A DNA stretch of 64,000 bases from Trichobilharzia regenti (taxonomy: Eukaryota > Platyhelminthes > Trematoda > Strigeidida > Schistosomatidae): contig OX235267.1 of NCBI GenBank assembly GCA_944472135.2, positions 33,077,312 to 33,141,311 of the forward strand, given 5' to 3'. Below, piece after piece: positions 23,766-37,100 of the stretch; position 1 is the first letter of the stretch; every line of letters starts with the position of its first letter. Both the position numbers and the translations under genes were made by a program. The notes beneath the pieces are model-generated. The model was not told where the DNA came from. It saw only the letters and a list, made by a program, of their open reading frames with translations, and searched no databases.

Positions 23766-24894
23766 GCTAAAATGGCTCCAGTTTTTGACTGCTAGCAGTC
23801 AATTTAACCAGAAGTCCTAGAAGTTGAAGATCAACACGCAGTGTTGAGTGATGAAAGTTGTCAGCTGGTAATCTTGTGGAGATATTCACTGCTACAAATT
23901 CAATGCACTAATATTGCGGGAGAAATGCGAGGTTTTCTATGAAGTTGCGAAAAGATTAGTGATTTTTTCAGGCAGCGAATGGCGGGAAAAGCTAAACCGT
24001 AATAGTTGAAACTACAGTGACCTTCGATGACGTATCACCATCCAGGTGCAAAAGAGTTATCTTTGAGAATGACACTAAAATATATTGCAAACATGGTACT
24101 ACTCTGTATATTTGTAGCTTATGTGTTGTAAGAATGTCTCCCAGTCACTACGCAGGTGATCTATAAACCAATCGTACTATGCGCCATGTATGCATCCATC
24201 CAGGTGGCGTCAAGTCATGGCACTTTGAGATCTTTTGATATTTGTGACACTGTTCTTCAACCTACTCCTAAATCTAACCATAATCCTAACTCCCAACCAT
24301 AACTTTAACCGTACACCCCAAACCTTAAACTTAAAGCCACAACCCTACCAAACAGTATAGATTTGTAATAAAAAGTACCTAGCAGATAAGTGTAATAATG
24401 TATATACTCTCTTCAAGATCAAAAGGGCAGACACGTTTGGTTCGGAATGATATTTCGTAACATTCAAATCGTCTCCCTAACGTCAGTTTTGAAAAGACCT
24501 TAAATTTTGCTGTGATACCTTAACTTCGTCGTAGGATTAATATAAGGTTTACAAGACACTAATAACATAAAAGCCATTTAACCCCAATGAAAATTGTCTG
24601 ATTGAATATATTGGATAATGTACACCGCTCTATTCATCGTGTAGCGTTACAGTTGACATAATCTGTTTTTTCACGTGGTGAGGGTTTCACACATTTGACT
24701 TCCGTTAGTCTCTGCAACATATATCTCCCTCAGGATTATGTTTTTTAGGAGTGAAACTTAGTTCAGCGTCCATTGTAATATTTAAGCACTACCTGCATTG
24801 TTTCGGCGCAAAGCAGGCTTTATTTTAAGCCCACAAAATATTCCATTATCACTAGACCTCATTATCGACAGCGTTTAGAATTAGTTTAGCATCT
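23766..24894. other. No gene; degenerate telomere-like tract at 24242-24360
   Basis: No coding content was recognised. At 24242-24360 the plus strand is a run of imperfect C/A-rich hexamer-like units (cctaaatctaaccataatcc, then aaccataac and aaccctacc) resembling a decayed CCCTAA array. The rest is AT-rich single-copy-looking sequence. Confidence 0.45.
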
Positions 24895-25030
24895 TTAGTT
24901 GGTGGATGGTGACTAGCAGAGTAATCCGGGATGCGCATTTCATCCTGTTTGGGACTCGTCAGCTGGATGTACCTGCATTTATCAGAAGCCGACATGTCAA
25001 CCTGAGAGGGAGCACTTCAGTCCAATCAAT
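24895..25030 (-). mobile_element. Sm-alpha-type SINE fragment carrying a hammerhead ribozyme
   Basis: Minus strand. A degenerate tRNA-like head (Cys/Ser-rich box B remnant around 25000) precedes a hammerhead fold at 24974-24921. A second, more decayed member of the same family lies at 61315-61410. Schistosome Sm-alpha repeats are the known carriers of this ribozyme. Confidence 0.75.
24921..24974 (-). ncRNA. Hammerhead self-cleaving ribozyme
   Basis: On the minus strand the order is stem I 5' strand (GGTACATCCAG), core CUGACGA (24962-24956), stem II closed by a CAAA-type loop (GUCC…GGAU), GAAA (24941-24938), a very short stem III (GCGC) and the cleavage triplet AUC (24932-24930), then the stem I 3' strand (GGATTACTC). 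All invariant core bases (CUGANGA, GAAA, NUH) are present. The sequence matches the classical type I Schistosoma hammerhead almost base for base. One stem II pair is changed to G-U (GGAU for GGAC), so activity is likely but not certain. Confidence 0.88.
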
Positions 25031-25949
25031 CGACGGGAAAATCTTAAATTAGCTTAGCATCATTGTAAATTCGGGGCTATTCACGCATAATAAAGTCAGA
25101 TTAGATGTATGAGTGTTGGGAGGCTGCAACTTCGGGATGAATGGTACTTGGTCGAATATATTAATTTTCCTGGTCTGAATTCTCCATGGATAGAAATACT
25201 GGTCATTTGCCACTATGGTGATTTAAAAGTGTAGTCTAAGTCTCAGCTGAGTTTGCGGAATACTAAGCACTACGGTAATATTAGCCCTGTCGTTTCTCGG
25301 TATCATGAAAAAATGAATAACACATGTTTAATACGTATAAGTCAGAGGGTAAATGACTGTGTTCTTTAAAAAAACGTAAGGATTCATAAATACTAAGCAA
25401 AACAGTTTTGTTTTCTGAAAACAGTCTGTCGTCTCAGTGTCAGTAGGTAAGCAGAACCGTATTCTGTACACAAATGTATCCAGCTTTATGTCATGTGACC
25501 CGTCGGTTGCTGGTACTCTGTTTTTCCCATCCCCATAATCATTCTCTCGAGTTGATGTGAGAAACCGTTGGTGCATTCGTGATGTGACAAGTTTTCGAAC
25601 TCAAATGAAAAAAGAATAACTAATTTATTTTCCATGTTCTCAGACACGTTTTTTAGAATCAAGTCCGTATATCTAATTGAGAAAAAATTATCGACTTGTC
25701 TTGTTATGTTCATCAATGCCTGTACTACGCAAAGAAGTCATCAGCTTAGTGGTGTTATGCTGCGTTCACTTATGTGGTTTATTATTTTCCAAAATCTAGA
25801 TATCCTAGATAAAGCATGCTGGAACCTAGTTGTCTTATTGATGAATATAAGTGTAGGTGTTCTACCACATAAATGATTGCATTATCAAATTATGGCTCAC
25901 CTATTATATTTCATTGATAATATCTAGTCTATGTAGGTTCAGTTTCTCC
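25031..25949. other. No gene recognised
   Basis: AT-rich. Overlapping short frames on both strands at about 25330-25880 lack family motifs and splice logic that I could follow. Confidence 0.45.
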
Positions 25950-26170
25950 TTGTGACTTATGATCTCCAATGAAACTGTTTATGTTTTTCTTTATTACTAC
26001 TTTGTCTCACACCTCTGCTCACTGTTTCTATTATGCTTTTCTTGTACTTTCTTCTCTTGCTTCGCGTGCTACACAGAGTGTGGCGACTTGAACTTCCGCA
26101 CATTTGTGCAAAGTTCTATGTCGAAAACAGACAGGTTGAGTTTACAAGTCTGCAATCTATCAATATGAAC
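25950..26170 (+). repeat. RTE element 3' tail fragment
   Basis: A T/C-rich tract followed by a conserved block (gtggcgacttgaacttccgc, then gttctatgtcga). The same block ends the RTE copy at 50090-50283 and, in inverse, begins the RTE fragment at 27420. It is the 3' untranslated tail without any RT part. Confidence 0.65.
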
Positions 26171-26272
26171 TCTGATAGCTCCAAAACATTGGTTGGCGAG
26201 TGAAGGTTAGACGTTTATTTACGATCTTGTTTTGGCTCTTTCAGTCCTTATCAATCTTACTATTGTAAAGGC

Positions 26273-26440
26273 ATGTGCGTCAGTGGCACAGTGGTTAGGA
26301 TTCTTGCCGACCATGCACATGGTCTGAGGTTCGATCCTCTGCCGATGCACACCTGATATCTATGGTCGGACTGCGAAATTTGGGCTACCGATATCCATGC
26401 TGAAAATTCCATACTTGTACCAAAAATACAGTGTGGAATC
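26273..26440 (+). mobile_element. tRNA-derived SINE (family B)
   Basis: A box A match (tggcacagtggttag) and a box B match (ggttcgatcc) are spaced as in a tRNA gene, flanked by tgcgtc and gatgca ends. Related tRNA heads with the same boundary motif lie at 52480-52560 and 61855-61935 (minus) and 54302-54390 (plus). It cannot fold into a full tRNA with a recognisable anticodon stem, so a SINE head is the better call. Confidence 0.8.
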
Positions 26441-27419
26441 AAGCTGTAATCAAAAACAAAAATGTGATTATGTCCTAATGAATCACTTTCTGCACTGACT
26501 ATGAAAAAAAATCGTTCTGGATTATTGTCGAACTGCGTATTTAGTACTGCCAAAAAATATCACTTGCGTTTCCCAAATCAAAATGTTCTCTCTACCAGTG
26601 CTGGTGATTCCGATAGAATTTAACTTTCGAATGTAAATATATACATACCTTGATTTACTAACAGAGACTAATATTTTATTGCCCTGCCTATTGGCATATA
26701 CATAAACTTTTTGATTATTATTTTTGAAGTATAAAGTTTCAGGATATGACGCAACTTTTTAACACTAATAACGAGTATTTAATTTATACTAGTGGGTATT
26801 CAGTAGTGTTTCCTTATCATCTATCCTACTCATTTACATATGTTCCACTTAAAACATCGTATTACTGTTAGTTTTATTTCTCATTTATATATGAAGCCTA
26901 ATAAAATTGAGATGAAAAATAATTGCATCAGAATTATCCTCCACATTTGCCTTCTGGATCTCTTTTTTCAGTGTTCTGTGCAAGTCACAACATAGATTAT
27001 TTAAAAGCAGAGTAGAACGATAGCAATAACTGCTTCACAAGTGAATTTGTGTGGTAGTTGTGTTTGCCTGTGAAACCTTATCATAGAACCTATATTATTT
27101 AAAACACTAGGTGCTGAAGATTCTGTAGTATGAGGTAAATAACATAAAATTATAAATAGTAATTTCCAGCGAAGTTGAGCTGTTTAGTTACTAATAGTTT
27201 AGTTTTAACGATAGTAGCGTAGTTGTGTTCCATATTGTTTCACTTGTTTTCCAGAGAGTAAGTCACGGTTTACAGCCGTGCTCTACTGACTGAGGTTTGC
27301 ACCACCAATTTGTATCATGAGGCTTATATGTTGAGTGTAGCTGGTTAACTGTTATTTAAAAATGAGATATTAGAAGTGTTCTGCTTGTCTATCTGTTTTA
27401 AAAATAGAACTTTGTACCG
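26441..27419. other. No coding region; possible 5' flank of the BCD1 gene
   Basis: AT-rich sequence upstream of the BCD1 coding exon. A noncoding first exon of that gene could lie here or between 27880 and 28080, because its coding exon is preceded by a splice acceptor. I could not identify it. Confidence 0.35.
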
Positions 27420-27880
27420 ATGTGCAACAGTTCAAGTCGCCACACTCTATGTAGCACACAAAGCAGGAGAAAGTAGAAGAAATGCATAATGGAGACAGCA
27501 GAAACGAACACAAGGCGAAATGAATAGTAATACCGAAGAATATAGTTTTATTGGGTATTATAAGTCACAAGGAGTGGATGCATCTGCGCCATTGAGAACG
27601 ATCACTTTGAGTCATATCACCAATTGTGTCCAACCATTGGTTTTTACCGTCCCGAGAACCCCAACCAGTCAGGAAGTGTACACCTTCCTACATGGCTTAG
27701 ACTAACTGTTGTGCATTTCATTGACTGGCCTGACCCTCTATCAGCTAACATTACCCGTTGTCGAGGAAGGCGATGGCTAGGCCAGACATACATAACACAT
27801 GTCCTAACCATCTCAGCTGATGTAGCTCCACAGCCTCGTCGATTGATTTCCCATCCTTACCTAGCACTTAGAAGTGTTCT
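27420..27880 (-). pseudogene. RTE-clade retrotransposon 3' end, minus strand
   Basis: Reverse-complement reading gives the end of an RTE-type RT ORF, related to the C-terminus of the copy at 48367-50283 ([36 protein letters not shown]-like blocks, degraded), followed by the same gtggcgacttgaac 3' tail. Only the C-terminal ~110 codons remain. It lies in the flank just upstream of the BCD1 coding exon. Confidence 0.65.
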
Positions 27881-28105
27881 GCATGAAAATTAGTCTGCCT
27901 TTTACCACCCTTATCTTTTCATTTTAAATGGCTTTACCCTAAACCAACTGATATCAAAACATGTGTGTGGTCAATTAGGTAAAAGAAGCTGTCTTTCTCC
28001 AATTGTGGCTATCCTTTTTTATATGTTATCTAACTTTTAGACAGTCTGATTTTTTTTGCTAACTCTTGTAATTACTACTTTCAGGCTTTTCCTCAGAACG
28101 TAACA

Positions 28106-31100
28106 ATGAGTGTAGAAGATCCAAAGCCAATGGATTGTTCTCCTATCAATAATAATAATAATGCTAATCGATTGTGTGCTATATGCCTAGAAAATGAATT
28201 CAAATATAAATGTCCAAAATGTGAAATTAAAACTTGTAGCCTTTCTTGTTGTAATAATCATAAAAGTCAATTTAATTGCAATGGAATCTGTGATACGGTT
28301 ACTTATTGTCGACGAGAAAATTATTCTACATTTCTTTTTCAAAGAGACTATCGATTGTTGGAAGAAATTGACCGAAGGAATGCTGATAGAGAAAAACAGC
28401 TTTTGTCTGTAAGTAGTTCTTTTCGTTCAACACATGTTTAAGTATATATTATTATTATATCCTTTAATTCCTAGAGGGACATGGGGCTTCGGCTGCGCAC
28501 CTCCATTGCCTTCTGTTTTCTGCCAACTTTTCCACCTCGCTCCAAGTCTGCTCACATGCTTTCATCTCCTCCTCACATGACCTCCTCTAAGTCACCCTTG
28601 CACCGACGAACAACTCGCCGCTACCTTTTCGGGTTCCACTCGAGCGATGGCCTGTCTAGTGATGTCACTTGCTGGTTTCCTCAGGACATGACCAATCTAT
28701 CTCCATTTCTTCCTGCCTATTTGTTTCGCAATCGGTTCCTGGTTGGTTCGCTCCCAGATATCTTTGTTGCTAATCTTTTCTGACTGGCCATCTGATCTTG
28801 AGTACTGAGCGAAGACAAGTGTTGACGAAGATCTGTATTTTGTTCGAAGTGCCCTTCGTGACGCGCTGGCTAAGTATCTGATCCGTGTAAAGTAGCACTG
28901 ACTTCACATTGAAATTGAAAATCCGGATCTTATTTTTGATGCTGAGTGGGGCTGTTGACCTCCACACAGACTTAAGAGTAATGAAAGCTTGTCTCGCTTT
29001 TTCGATTCTTGCTTTGATATCCTCGTCAGTTCCGTCCGCCTGTAGTTGAAACAATGCTTTCCAGATACGTTGGTAGGTAAAGGAAGTTGTTTCTTTCAGG
29101 TTTCTCCCATTTATCCTGATTGTTGTCTGTTGTTGTTGCTGTTATTGCTGTTGACCGGAAATCTTCATCACCTACCTCTGTTTTCTCTATGTTCACCTGA
29201 AGTGAAGTCCTATCTTCTCGGGACGCTTCTTCAGCCAACTTGTTGCTTTTCACTTGCATATCTTCCAGTTTGTGGGAAATCAGACACAGATATGGCATCG
29301 GCGAAGTCCAGATCCTCCAAGTTTTTTGTGTGAGTCCATTTTATGCCTATTTCCTCATTGCCCGTCGTCTGTCGCATTATCCAGTCTACTGCAATCAGGA
29401 AGATCATTGGCGATAATAGACAGCCTTGCCTCACTCCCGTTCTCACTTCGAAGGATTCTGTAGGTTTCCCGTTGTGGATTACTTGGCATGCAGCATTATC
29501 GTATAACTGTTGGATGAGATGTATAATTGTCGATGGGACCCTTTGGTAGTAGCGAAGTAGTTGTCAAATGACCTCTCGATCGACGCTGTCGAAGGCCTTT
29601 TCAAAGTCGATGAAGTTGAGATAGAGTGGTGACTGCCATTCCAAGCTTTGCTCAATGATAATCCGTAGTGTGGCGATTTGATCAATACATGACTTGTTTC
29701 TTCTGAATCCAGCTTGTTCCGGTCGGAGTTTTGCATCCACGGCTTGTTTGATTCTCTCCAGGATGATGCGGCTTAGTATTTTCCATGTTTAAGTAGACTG
29801 ATAGGAATAACAGGTACATGCTGTAGTACTTCTCTCGACTTTCAGTCTTCAGAACATAGTGACACCTTTTGAATCAGTTAATATTAGGAACTACTTCGTT
29901 TCTACGGGCTGCCATCGACAATTATACATCTCATCCAACAGTTATACGATAATGCTGCATGCCAAGTAATCCACAACGGGAAACCTACAGAATCCTTCGA
30001 AGTGAGAACGGGAGTGAGGCAAGGCTGTCTATTATCGCCAATGATCTTCCTGATTGCAGTAGACTGGATAATGCGACAGACGACGGGCAATGAGGAAATA
30101 GGCATAAAATGGACTCACACAAAAAACTTGGAGGATCTGGACTTCGCCGATGCCATATCTGTGTCTGATTTCCCACAAACTGGAAGATATGCAAGTGAAA
30201 AGCAACAAGTTGGCTGAAGAAGCGTCCCGAGAAGATAGGACTTCACTTCAGGTGAACATAGAGAAAACAGAGGTAGGTGATGAAGATTTCCGGTCAACAG
30301 CAATAACAGCAACAACAACAGACAACAATCAGGATAAATGGGAGAAACCTGAAAGAAACAACTTCCTTTACCTACCAACGTATCTGGAAAGCATTGTTTC
30401 AACTACAGGCGGACGGAACTGACGAGGATATCAAAGCAAGAATCGAAAAAGCGAGACAAGCTTTCATTACTCTTAAGTCTGTGTGGAGGTCAACAGCCCC
30501 ACTCAGCATCAAAAATAAGATCCGGATTTTCAATTTCAATGTGAAGTCAGTGCTACTTTACACGGATCAGATACTTAGCCAGCGCGTCACGAAGGGCACT
30601 TCGAACAAAATACAGACTTCGTCAACACTTGTCTTCGCTCAGTACTCAAGATCAGATGGCCAGTCAGAAAAGATTAGCAACAAAGATATCTGGGAGCGAA
30701 CCAACCAGGAACCGATTGCGAAACAAATAGGCAGGAAGAAATGGAGATAGATTGGTCATGTCCTGAGGAAACCAGCAAGTGACATCACTAGACAGGCCAT
30801 CGCTCGAGTGGAACCCGAAAAGGTAGCGGCGAGTTGTTCGTCGGTGCAAGGGTGACTTAGAGGAGGTCATGTGAGGAGGAGATGAAAGCATGTGAGCAGA
30901 CTTGGAGCGAGGTGGAAAAGTTGGCAGAAAACAGAAGGCAATGGAGGTGCGCAGCCGAAGCCCCATGTTCCTCTAGGAATTAAAGGATATAGTAATAAAT
31001 AATAATAATATTAGGAAATCTGTCTTTAAAACACCTAGAGGTTCTTTGATCTTTGAATGATTTCGTTTCCTTTAAACCATCCACTTCTCCAGGTGATCTA

Positions 31101-34100
31101 GTGTTAACATAACGCGTAGCTCTTTGCTTCATGATGGTGAAAGGTGAGTGTATCTGTCTGTCTCTCTATTTGTAACTGCAACCAATTGCACTATTGCGCA
31201 GTACATCATTTAATTATTGCCGATAATCGGTGGCAGCAAGCTTTGAATCTAGTAATATGTGATATTTTGCGGCTAGTTGCAGGTGCAACCAATTCGCTTC
31301 CATCTATGTCATAATGACTGTCAAAAGTTAAGATAAACGATCAGGATCTAGATGATGATGCGTTCAAATTTGAATACGTGCTAATGCTGATTGATGACAA
31401 TGTGATCCGTTTAAGTTCATTTATTAACTGTGGGGTGACGCCTAGTAGCACATCAGTGATAGCTGTGTCCATTTTTCGCATGTTAGAAGGGCTTAGGTAG
31501 ATATAATGGCTTTACATTTTCTATTATTATGATATTAGCTGCATAAAAAGTCTTTTTAACAACAGCGTTCAGTCTTTGTCTGGTTATCAAGCTGCTTTGA
31601 TACCCCATATAGGGTAGCTTGATGTACACGTCTTTCTTAGGGGCGAGTTGTAGAGTGGGTCTTGGTGTTCTGAGTACTTTATATCTCCTGATGAACTTGT
31701 CTGGATAACTGCTATCAACCAAAGTCTGCGTCAACTTTCTTCTTCATCACATCCCACTGTATTTACCAATTTGAATGTACGCGTGGACACACATACATAT
31801 AGGGGGGACTCATCGATCTCTGCAAGTAAGGGCTGGCTTCAGAGCATATTCCTAAATGGCTCCAAAAACAAATGGAATCTTCAGAATCTGTAAATGGTGA
31901 GAACAGAAGAAGACCTGGCCCTTCTATTGCGAAACATATCTTTTACACCTATCTGTCTATAAAACGTGTTTGGGGGAGGGCGTACACTAAAGTTTTTGGA
32001 AGGCCTAGCTAGCAATTAGCAAGTTTAAGCCACCTTCAAAAACAATTCGTCATCACATTAAACCTTCCTTAGTAAATTTTGTTTTGATACCATAGCAGAT
32101 GTACTATTACCTCTGCTATTTGGTTTAGTGGTCTTCATTGTTATTTTGACCTATGTCCTTTTAACTTGACCTAAGCCTATTTTTCTCACCTCTTACCTCT
32201 TTATTAATTTCATATATATTTCTATGACAAGTCCGTATGTGATCAGATTGTTCAAAATGTGTTGCACAAATACATTACACGATTCAGACAAATTACGTCT
32301 TTTTATTGCTTTATCTAAATGCCTAAAGGGAACTAATTGTTTTAAATTTCTTTTTGAACCTAGATATACGATCTGTGCATTTAAGTCCCCATATAACAGC
32401 CTGACATTTGTTAATCTGGCGTAGTTAATATCACTCAGCTTATCATAGAACTCACTTTAAATTGCTTTCAATATGCCCAAACCACGTGATGGAAACAGTG
32501 GTGAGTAGCCTTCTCCTGACTGAGATTATGAACCCATCGTTACATGACAGCATTTCGAAAAGAATATAAGAGTCTTTCCAACCCTGGTCATCATAAGTCA
32601 ATCACAAGGTTTCACTCAGTGAATTTACACAATTTTGACTCCACGACGATTCTGAGTATGTGTCCCAGAATCCGAAATAAAGACTGAAAACATATGAGCC
32701 TATTTCATTTTTCACAAGAATGAAAATGAATTTTGCAAGTTCGTCATTGTTTCTAAATTTTCTATAGTTTGGTTTGTAAGCGTTAGTTATGTTTTTACAA
32801 GTTGATAATGGATTGATATCAGTTAGAGAACCATTGAAACCCAGGGAGTACTGGACAACTGTCTCCTCAGCCTAGTTTGGGAATCATCGGCAGAACGCAG
32901 CCGCCCCAGTGTGGTTCGAACCCAGGACCTTCAGGTTTCAAGGCGAGCTCGTATACCATTCAGCCACTGGGACCCGATTTCATCGCCCATGAGTTCTAAC
33001 TTCTACCAATTCTTGATTTAGCGCGACCGCAACCATTGTCGTTGGTGGGACACCCATCCACATACGTGACCTCTGGATGGACCTCACTGGTCACGACTTC
33101 TCACTAGAACTCCAGGAAACTATCCTGTAGCAAGTCACTAGTGTCTAAGTTTATTAATACAGAACATTACTTCACAGTTTGTTCTTAACGGAACAAAAAG
33201 TACATTTTCAGGTGTTTCTATTCAAGTTTCTCACGCGCGATAAATAATTATTCAATTATCTCTTCTACTTTATCCTGCAGCATATGAAGTGTTCTTCATT
33301 AAAGTTAAAGTATAACAATACATATGTTTTACCTGAAGTATATATGTAGGTCTCCTGGGAAGGATTTTAAATCCTTACCTAAGTGTATGTGTGAATCTAA
33401 AGAACCAGTTTGACTGCAGCTGCGGAGCCAGCTACATTAGACGTACAATTAGGCAGGTTCATCATCGTATTTCCGAACATCATCCAACATGGTTGAGCGA
33501 AGGACAAACAAGATCTATTCGTAGCTCTATTTTAGCACACCTTGTAGATAGTGAGCATAAGGTTGATGTTAATACAGCATTTAAAATTATCTATCACATT
33601 CCTACTAATCTTAATTTTGCTCTACAAGTTCGTCTTCTACAGACAGCTGAAACAATAGGAATCCATCTGAAGAAGCCAGCCAAACCTGTGTGTTCAGAAG
33701 AAATTTGTACAGCCACTTTCCTTGCCTTGGGCATCGTTACATGATCGTATAAACCGGACTACTTCGCCCCCTCCCGCTAAACCTTTAAAATTATAAAAAT
33801 TACAATTGTCCAAATTATTTATTTTATTTTTATTTATTTTGATCACTTCATGTTTAATTTACGTGTTACCCTTGTAAAATTAATTTATTCTAACCATTTC
33901 TACCTTTTGAATGTGTATTGATTTTCTTCATTAATTATCAACCCATTGACATTTTGACACTGACTAATTATTGTTACTTACTTTACTTTACTTCGGCTAT
34001 CTCCTACGGGAGGATGAACCGGCTTCATGAACGTCTCGAATCATCGCTGCCCAGGCGCGGCGATCTGATGCAAGGTTTTGCGACAGGCTTATCCAATTCT

Positions 34101-37100
34101 TGTTCCACAGACCGAGTCCGTAGACGGTTTGTAGCCCCAGGCACTCCATATCAGCCTTGACTGTACCAAGCCATGTCTTCAGCTGTCCACCCCTGCGACA
34201 TCGCCAAGATGGTAATGGCGAGGGATTTAGAACTGATTTGACCAGATCGTCATCTGGTCGGCGCAGAACATGGCCAAACCACCGAAGGCGACGTTGTTGG
34301 ACCAGTACTGGAATTTGGTTGATGTTGTGGCAACGACGACGCACTTCTTCGTTGGAGAGTTTGTCCTGCCAACGAACATGCAGAATGTACCTGAGGCACC
34401 AATGGTCTACTACCTCGAGTCTACGTAAATCTTCCGCGCGAAGAGGCCAGGTTTCACAGCCATACAGGAGAACGGGTCGTATGGAAGCTTGGTAGACCCG
34501 AATTTTAGTCCTGAGACTGATTTCCCTCTTGCTGCATAGAACGCTCCTCAGCTGTAGAAACGCGTTCCGGGCGTTGGAGATTCGCGCATTCACTTCGTTT
34601 TTCGCTTGACCGTTGGGGAGCATTATGGATCCCAGATATCTGAAGGATGGCACAATTTCAATAGGTGCTCCATTCAGGGATAAGATTTTATCATTGCTGG
34701 TGGATGTGTTCGAAAACACTTTGGTTTTGGAAGTGTTAATTTCCAAACCGATAGTAGGCGCGAGGTGGTTTATCTGATCGAGCGCCTGTTGCATATCGGG
34801 GAAGTTTTCAGCTAATAGCACGACGTCGTCGGCGAATTCGAGGTCGGTTATGTGAATATCGGGCGAAAGTTGGACGCCTTGGTGCTCGGTTAGGGCGTGC
34901 CACAAAATCCAATCGATTGTGAAATTGAACAGGATGGGGGATGCTGGACAACTTTGCCGGACACCGCTGGTTACCTCAAAAGTGCGAGACTCTTCACCGT
35001 TCACTCGGACTCGAGCTTTGTTGTTGGAGTAGTATGACCTGAGCAGGTTGATTAGCTTGGTCGGAACTCCGTCGAGCTCCATTAGATACCAGAGTGCTCC
35101 TCGATCAACTGAGTCGAATGCCGCTCGGAAGTCGATGAAGCAAGCAACCGTCGGCTGTTGGAATTTGTCCCTGTGTTCCAAAATTCTTCGCAGTGTGAAT
35201 AATTGATCAACACAGCCTCTTCCAGGTCGAAATCCGGCTTGATTTGGCCTTGTTCGCACGTGGCGTTCGGCCGCGAAGCGGTTCAGGAGAATGGAAACAA
35301 AAACCTTAGCAGCGATATCAATCAGACTTATGCCTCGGTAGTTCTCGCATAGTGACCTGTCTCCCTTTTTGTGGAACGGTAGCAGAACTGAGGTGCTCCA
35401 ATCGGAAGGAATGGTTTCGGACTCCCAAATTGAGCAGAACAGCGAGTGCAGTGAATCGATTAGCGCTGGAGTGCAGGCCTTGTATATTTCTGGAGGTAGA
35501 CCATCTTCGCTCGGAGCTTTTTTGTTTCTGAGTCTGTTAATTGTTTCAGCTATTTCGGTTGGAGTGGGTGGATCGCAGTCAACTACGTAGGGTGTTGGTA
35601 AGTGTCGTATCGGTCGATGAGACGGTTGACCAGCGTTGCGATTGAGTAGCTGCTTGAAATGTTCGGCCCATCGTTCCATCTTACCATTGGTATCCGAAAT
35701 AATTTCTCCTGATGCTGTGCGTAACACAGCATGACTGTTAAGGCGTTTGCCAGATGATAGGCGTATGAGGCGATAAAGTTTTCCGAAATCGCCTACATTT
35801 GATGCTGCTTCCATGTTAGTCGCCACATTAGAGCAATAGCGATTTCTGTCATTCTTAGCAGACTGTGTAGCTTTGCGCCTGAGGGAGCGATAAACTGGAG
35901 ACTTTGCTAGGCGAGCGTCTCTGGCTTGCGAGGATAGATGCATGGTGTGCTCTGAAATCCAGTCTTTCTGCTTGTTGGATGTGGTACCCAAATGCGACAT
36001 TGAAGCTTTAGAGACTACTTCTTTGAAATGATTCCATCGTGTCTCAGGTGTATTAGAAGATGTGGATGTTGGTTCATCTGCGGCGCTTAGTTCGGCCTGG
36101 ATTTGTTTGGACAAGGCTTGTCGCTTTGTCGAACATTGAAGCGGGGCAACATTGATACGCTTCGGAGGTCGCGCCTTCTGGCGTGTTGTTAAACGAAGTT
36201 TGAATTTCGCCCGAACTAGAGTATGGTCTGATCCCCCTTTATATCCGGCCTCTGCGCCACGATAGGATTATTGTTAACAAACATCAGTGCCACTTGACTG
36301 GTAAACTGTTGTGTTTTGTAATAAAAATGCTATACATGTATATTAGAGTAGAGCCAGGCATGAGGATCTAATTGAAAAGGAATGCATATTTCTTCGCTCA
36401 ATCGTTATGTTTTCTGAATCTAAAGAGACAGAACGTTGAATGGCACAGCACTGCTGTGTAATTTGGCATATTGAAAAGCTTCGATATCTCACAATATGTC
36501 TGACTGGTCTAGGCACTAGTTGTTCAATCACTAAGTTCTGGTTTTCAGTCTCTCTCTTCCCTTACTTCAACCCAGTATCAACCTAGTATCAGCATTCTTC
36601 AGGCAATCATTGTGACCCATAATAGATCTGTCCTTATTCAACAGCTGTACGACAACGGCACATGTCAAGTGATCCACAATGGAAAACTCAGCGAGGCGTT
36701 TGGAGTAAACACAGGAGTCAGACAAGGGTGCTTATTATCTATCACCAATGATATTCCTAATTGTGGTGGACTGTATTATGCTTCAGACAATTGGAAACGA
36801 GAAGAAAGGGATATCCTGGACCGACGCGAAGGACCTAGAAGACCTGGATTTTGCACCTGGATGAATTATGTTTGATGTCACACAAAATCGAAGACTTACA
36901 AGCGAAAACCGACAAACTGGTCGAAGAAGCAGTTAGTGAAGACAGGACTCCAGGTGAACATACACAATACCGAGGTTATGAAAATAAACAACCACTAACA
37001 GCAACATCCAGCGACAATCACCATCAACAGGAGGGATTTGAAAGAGCTTATTTCATTCACTTCACTTATCTAGGGAGCATTTTCCTCCTCAACTGCAGGC

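Noticed and set aside
26273..26345. Possible functional tRNA gene
   Set aside because: Box A and B fit, but no convincing acceptor and anticodon stems; several similar heads in the window have SINE bodies.
28481..28783. 100-codon frame (plus) and its mirror at 30664-30966
   Set aside because: It is antisense to the RTE 3' end in both palindrome arms; it exists twice only because the arms are duplicated.
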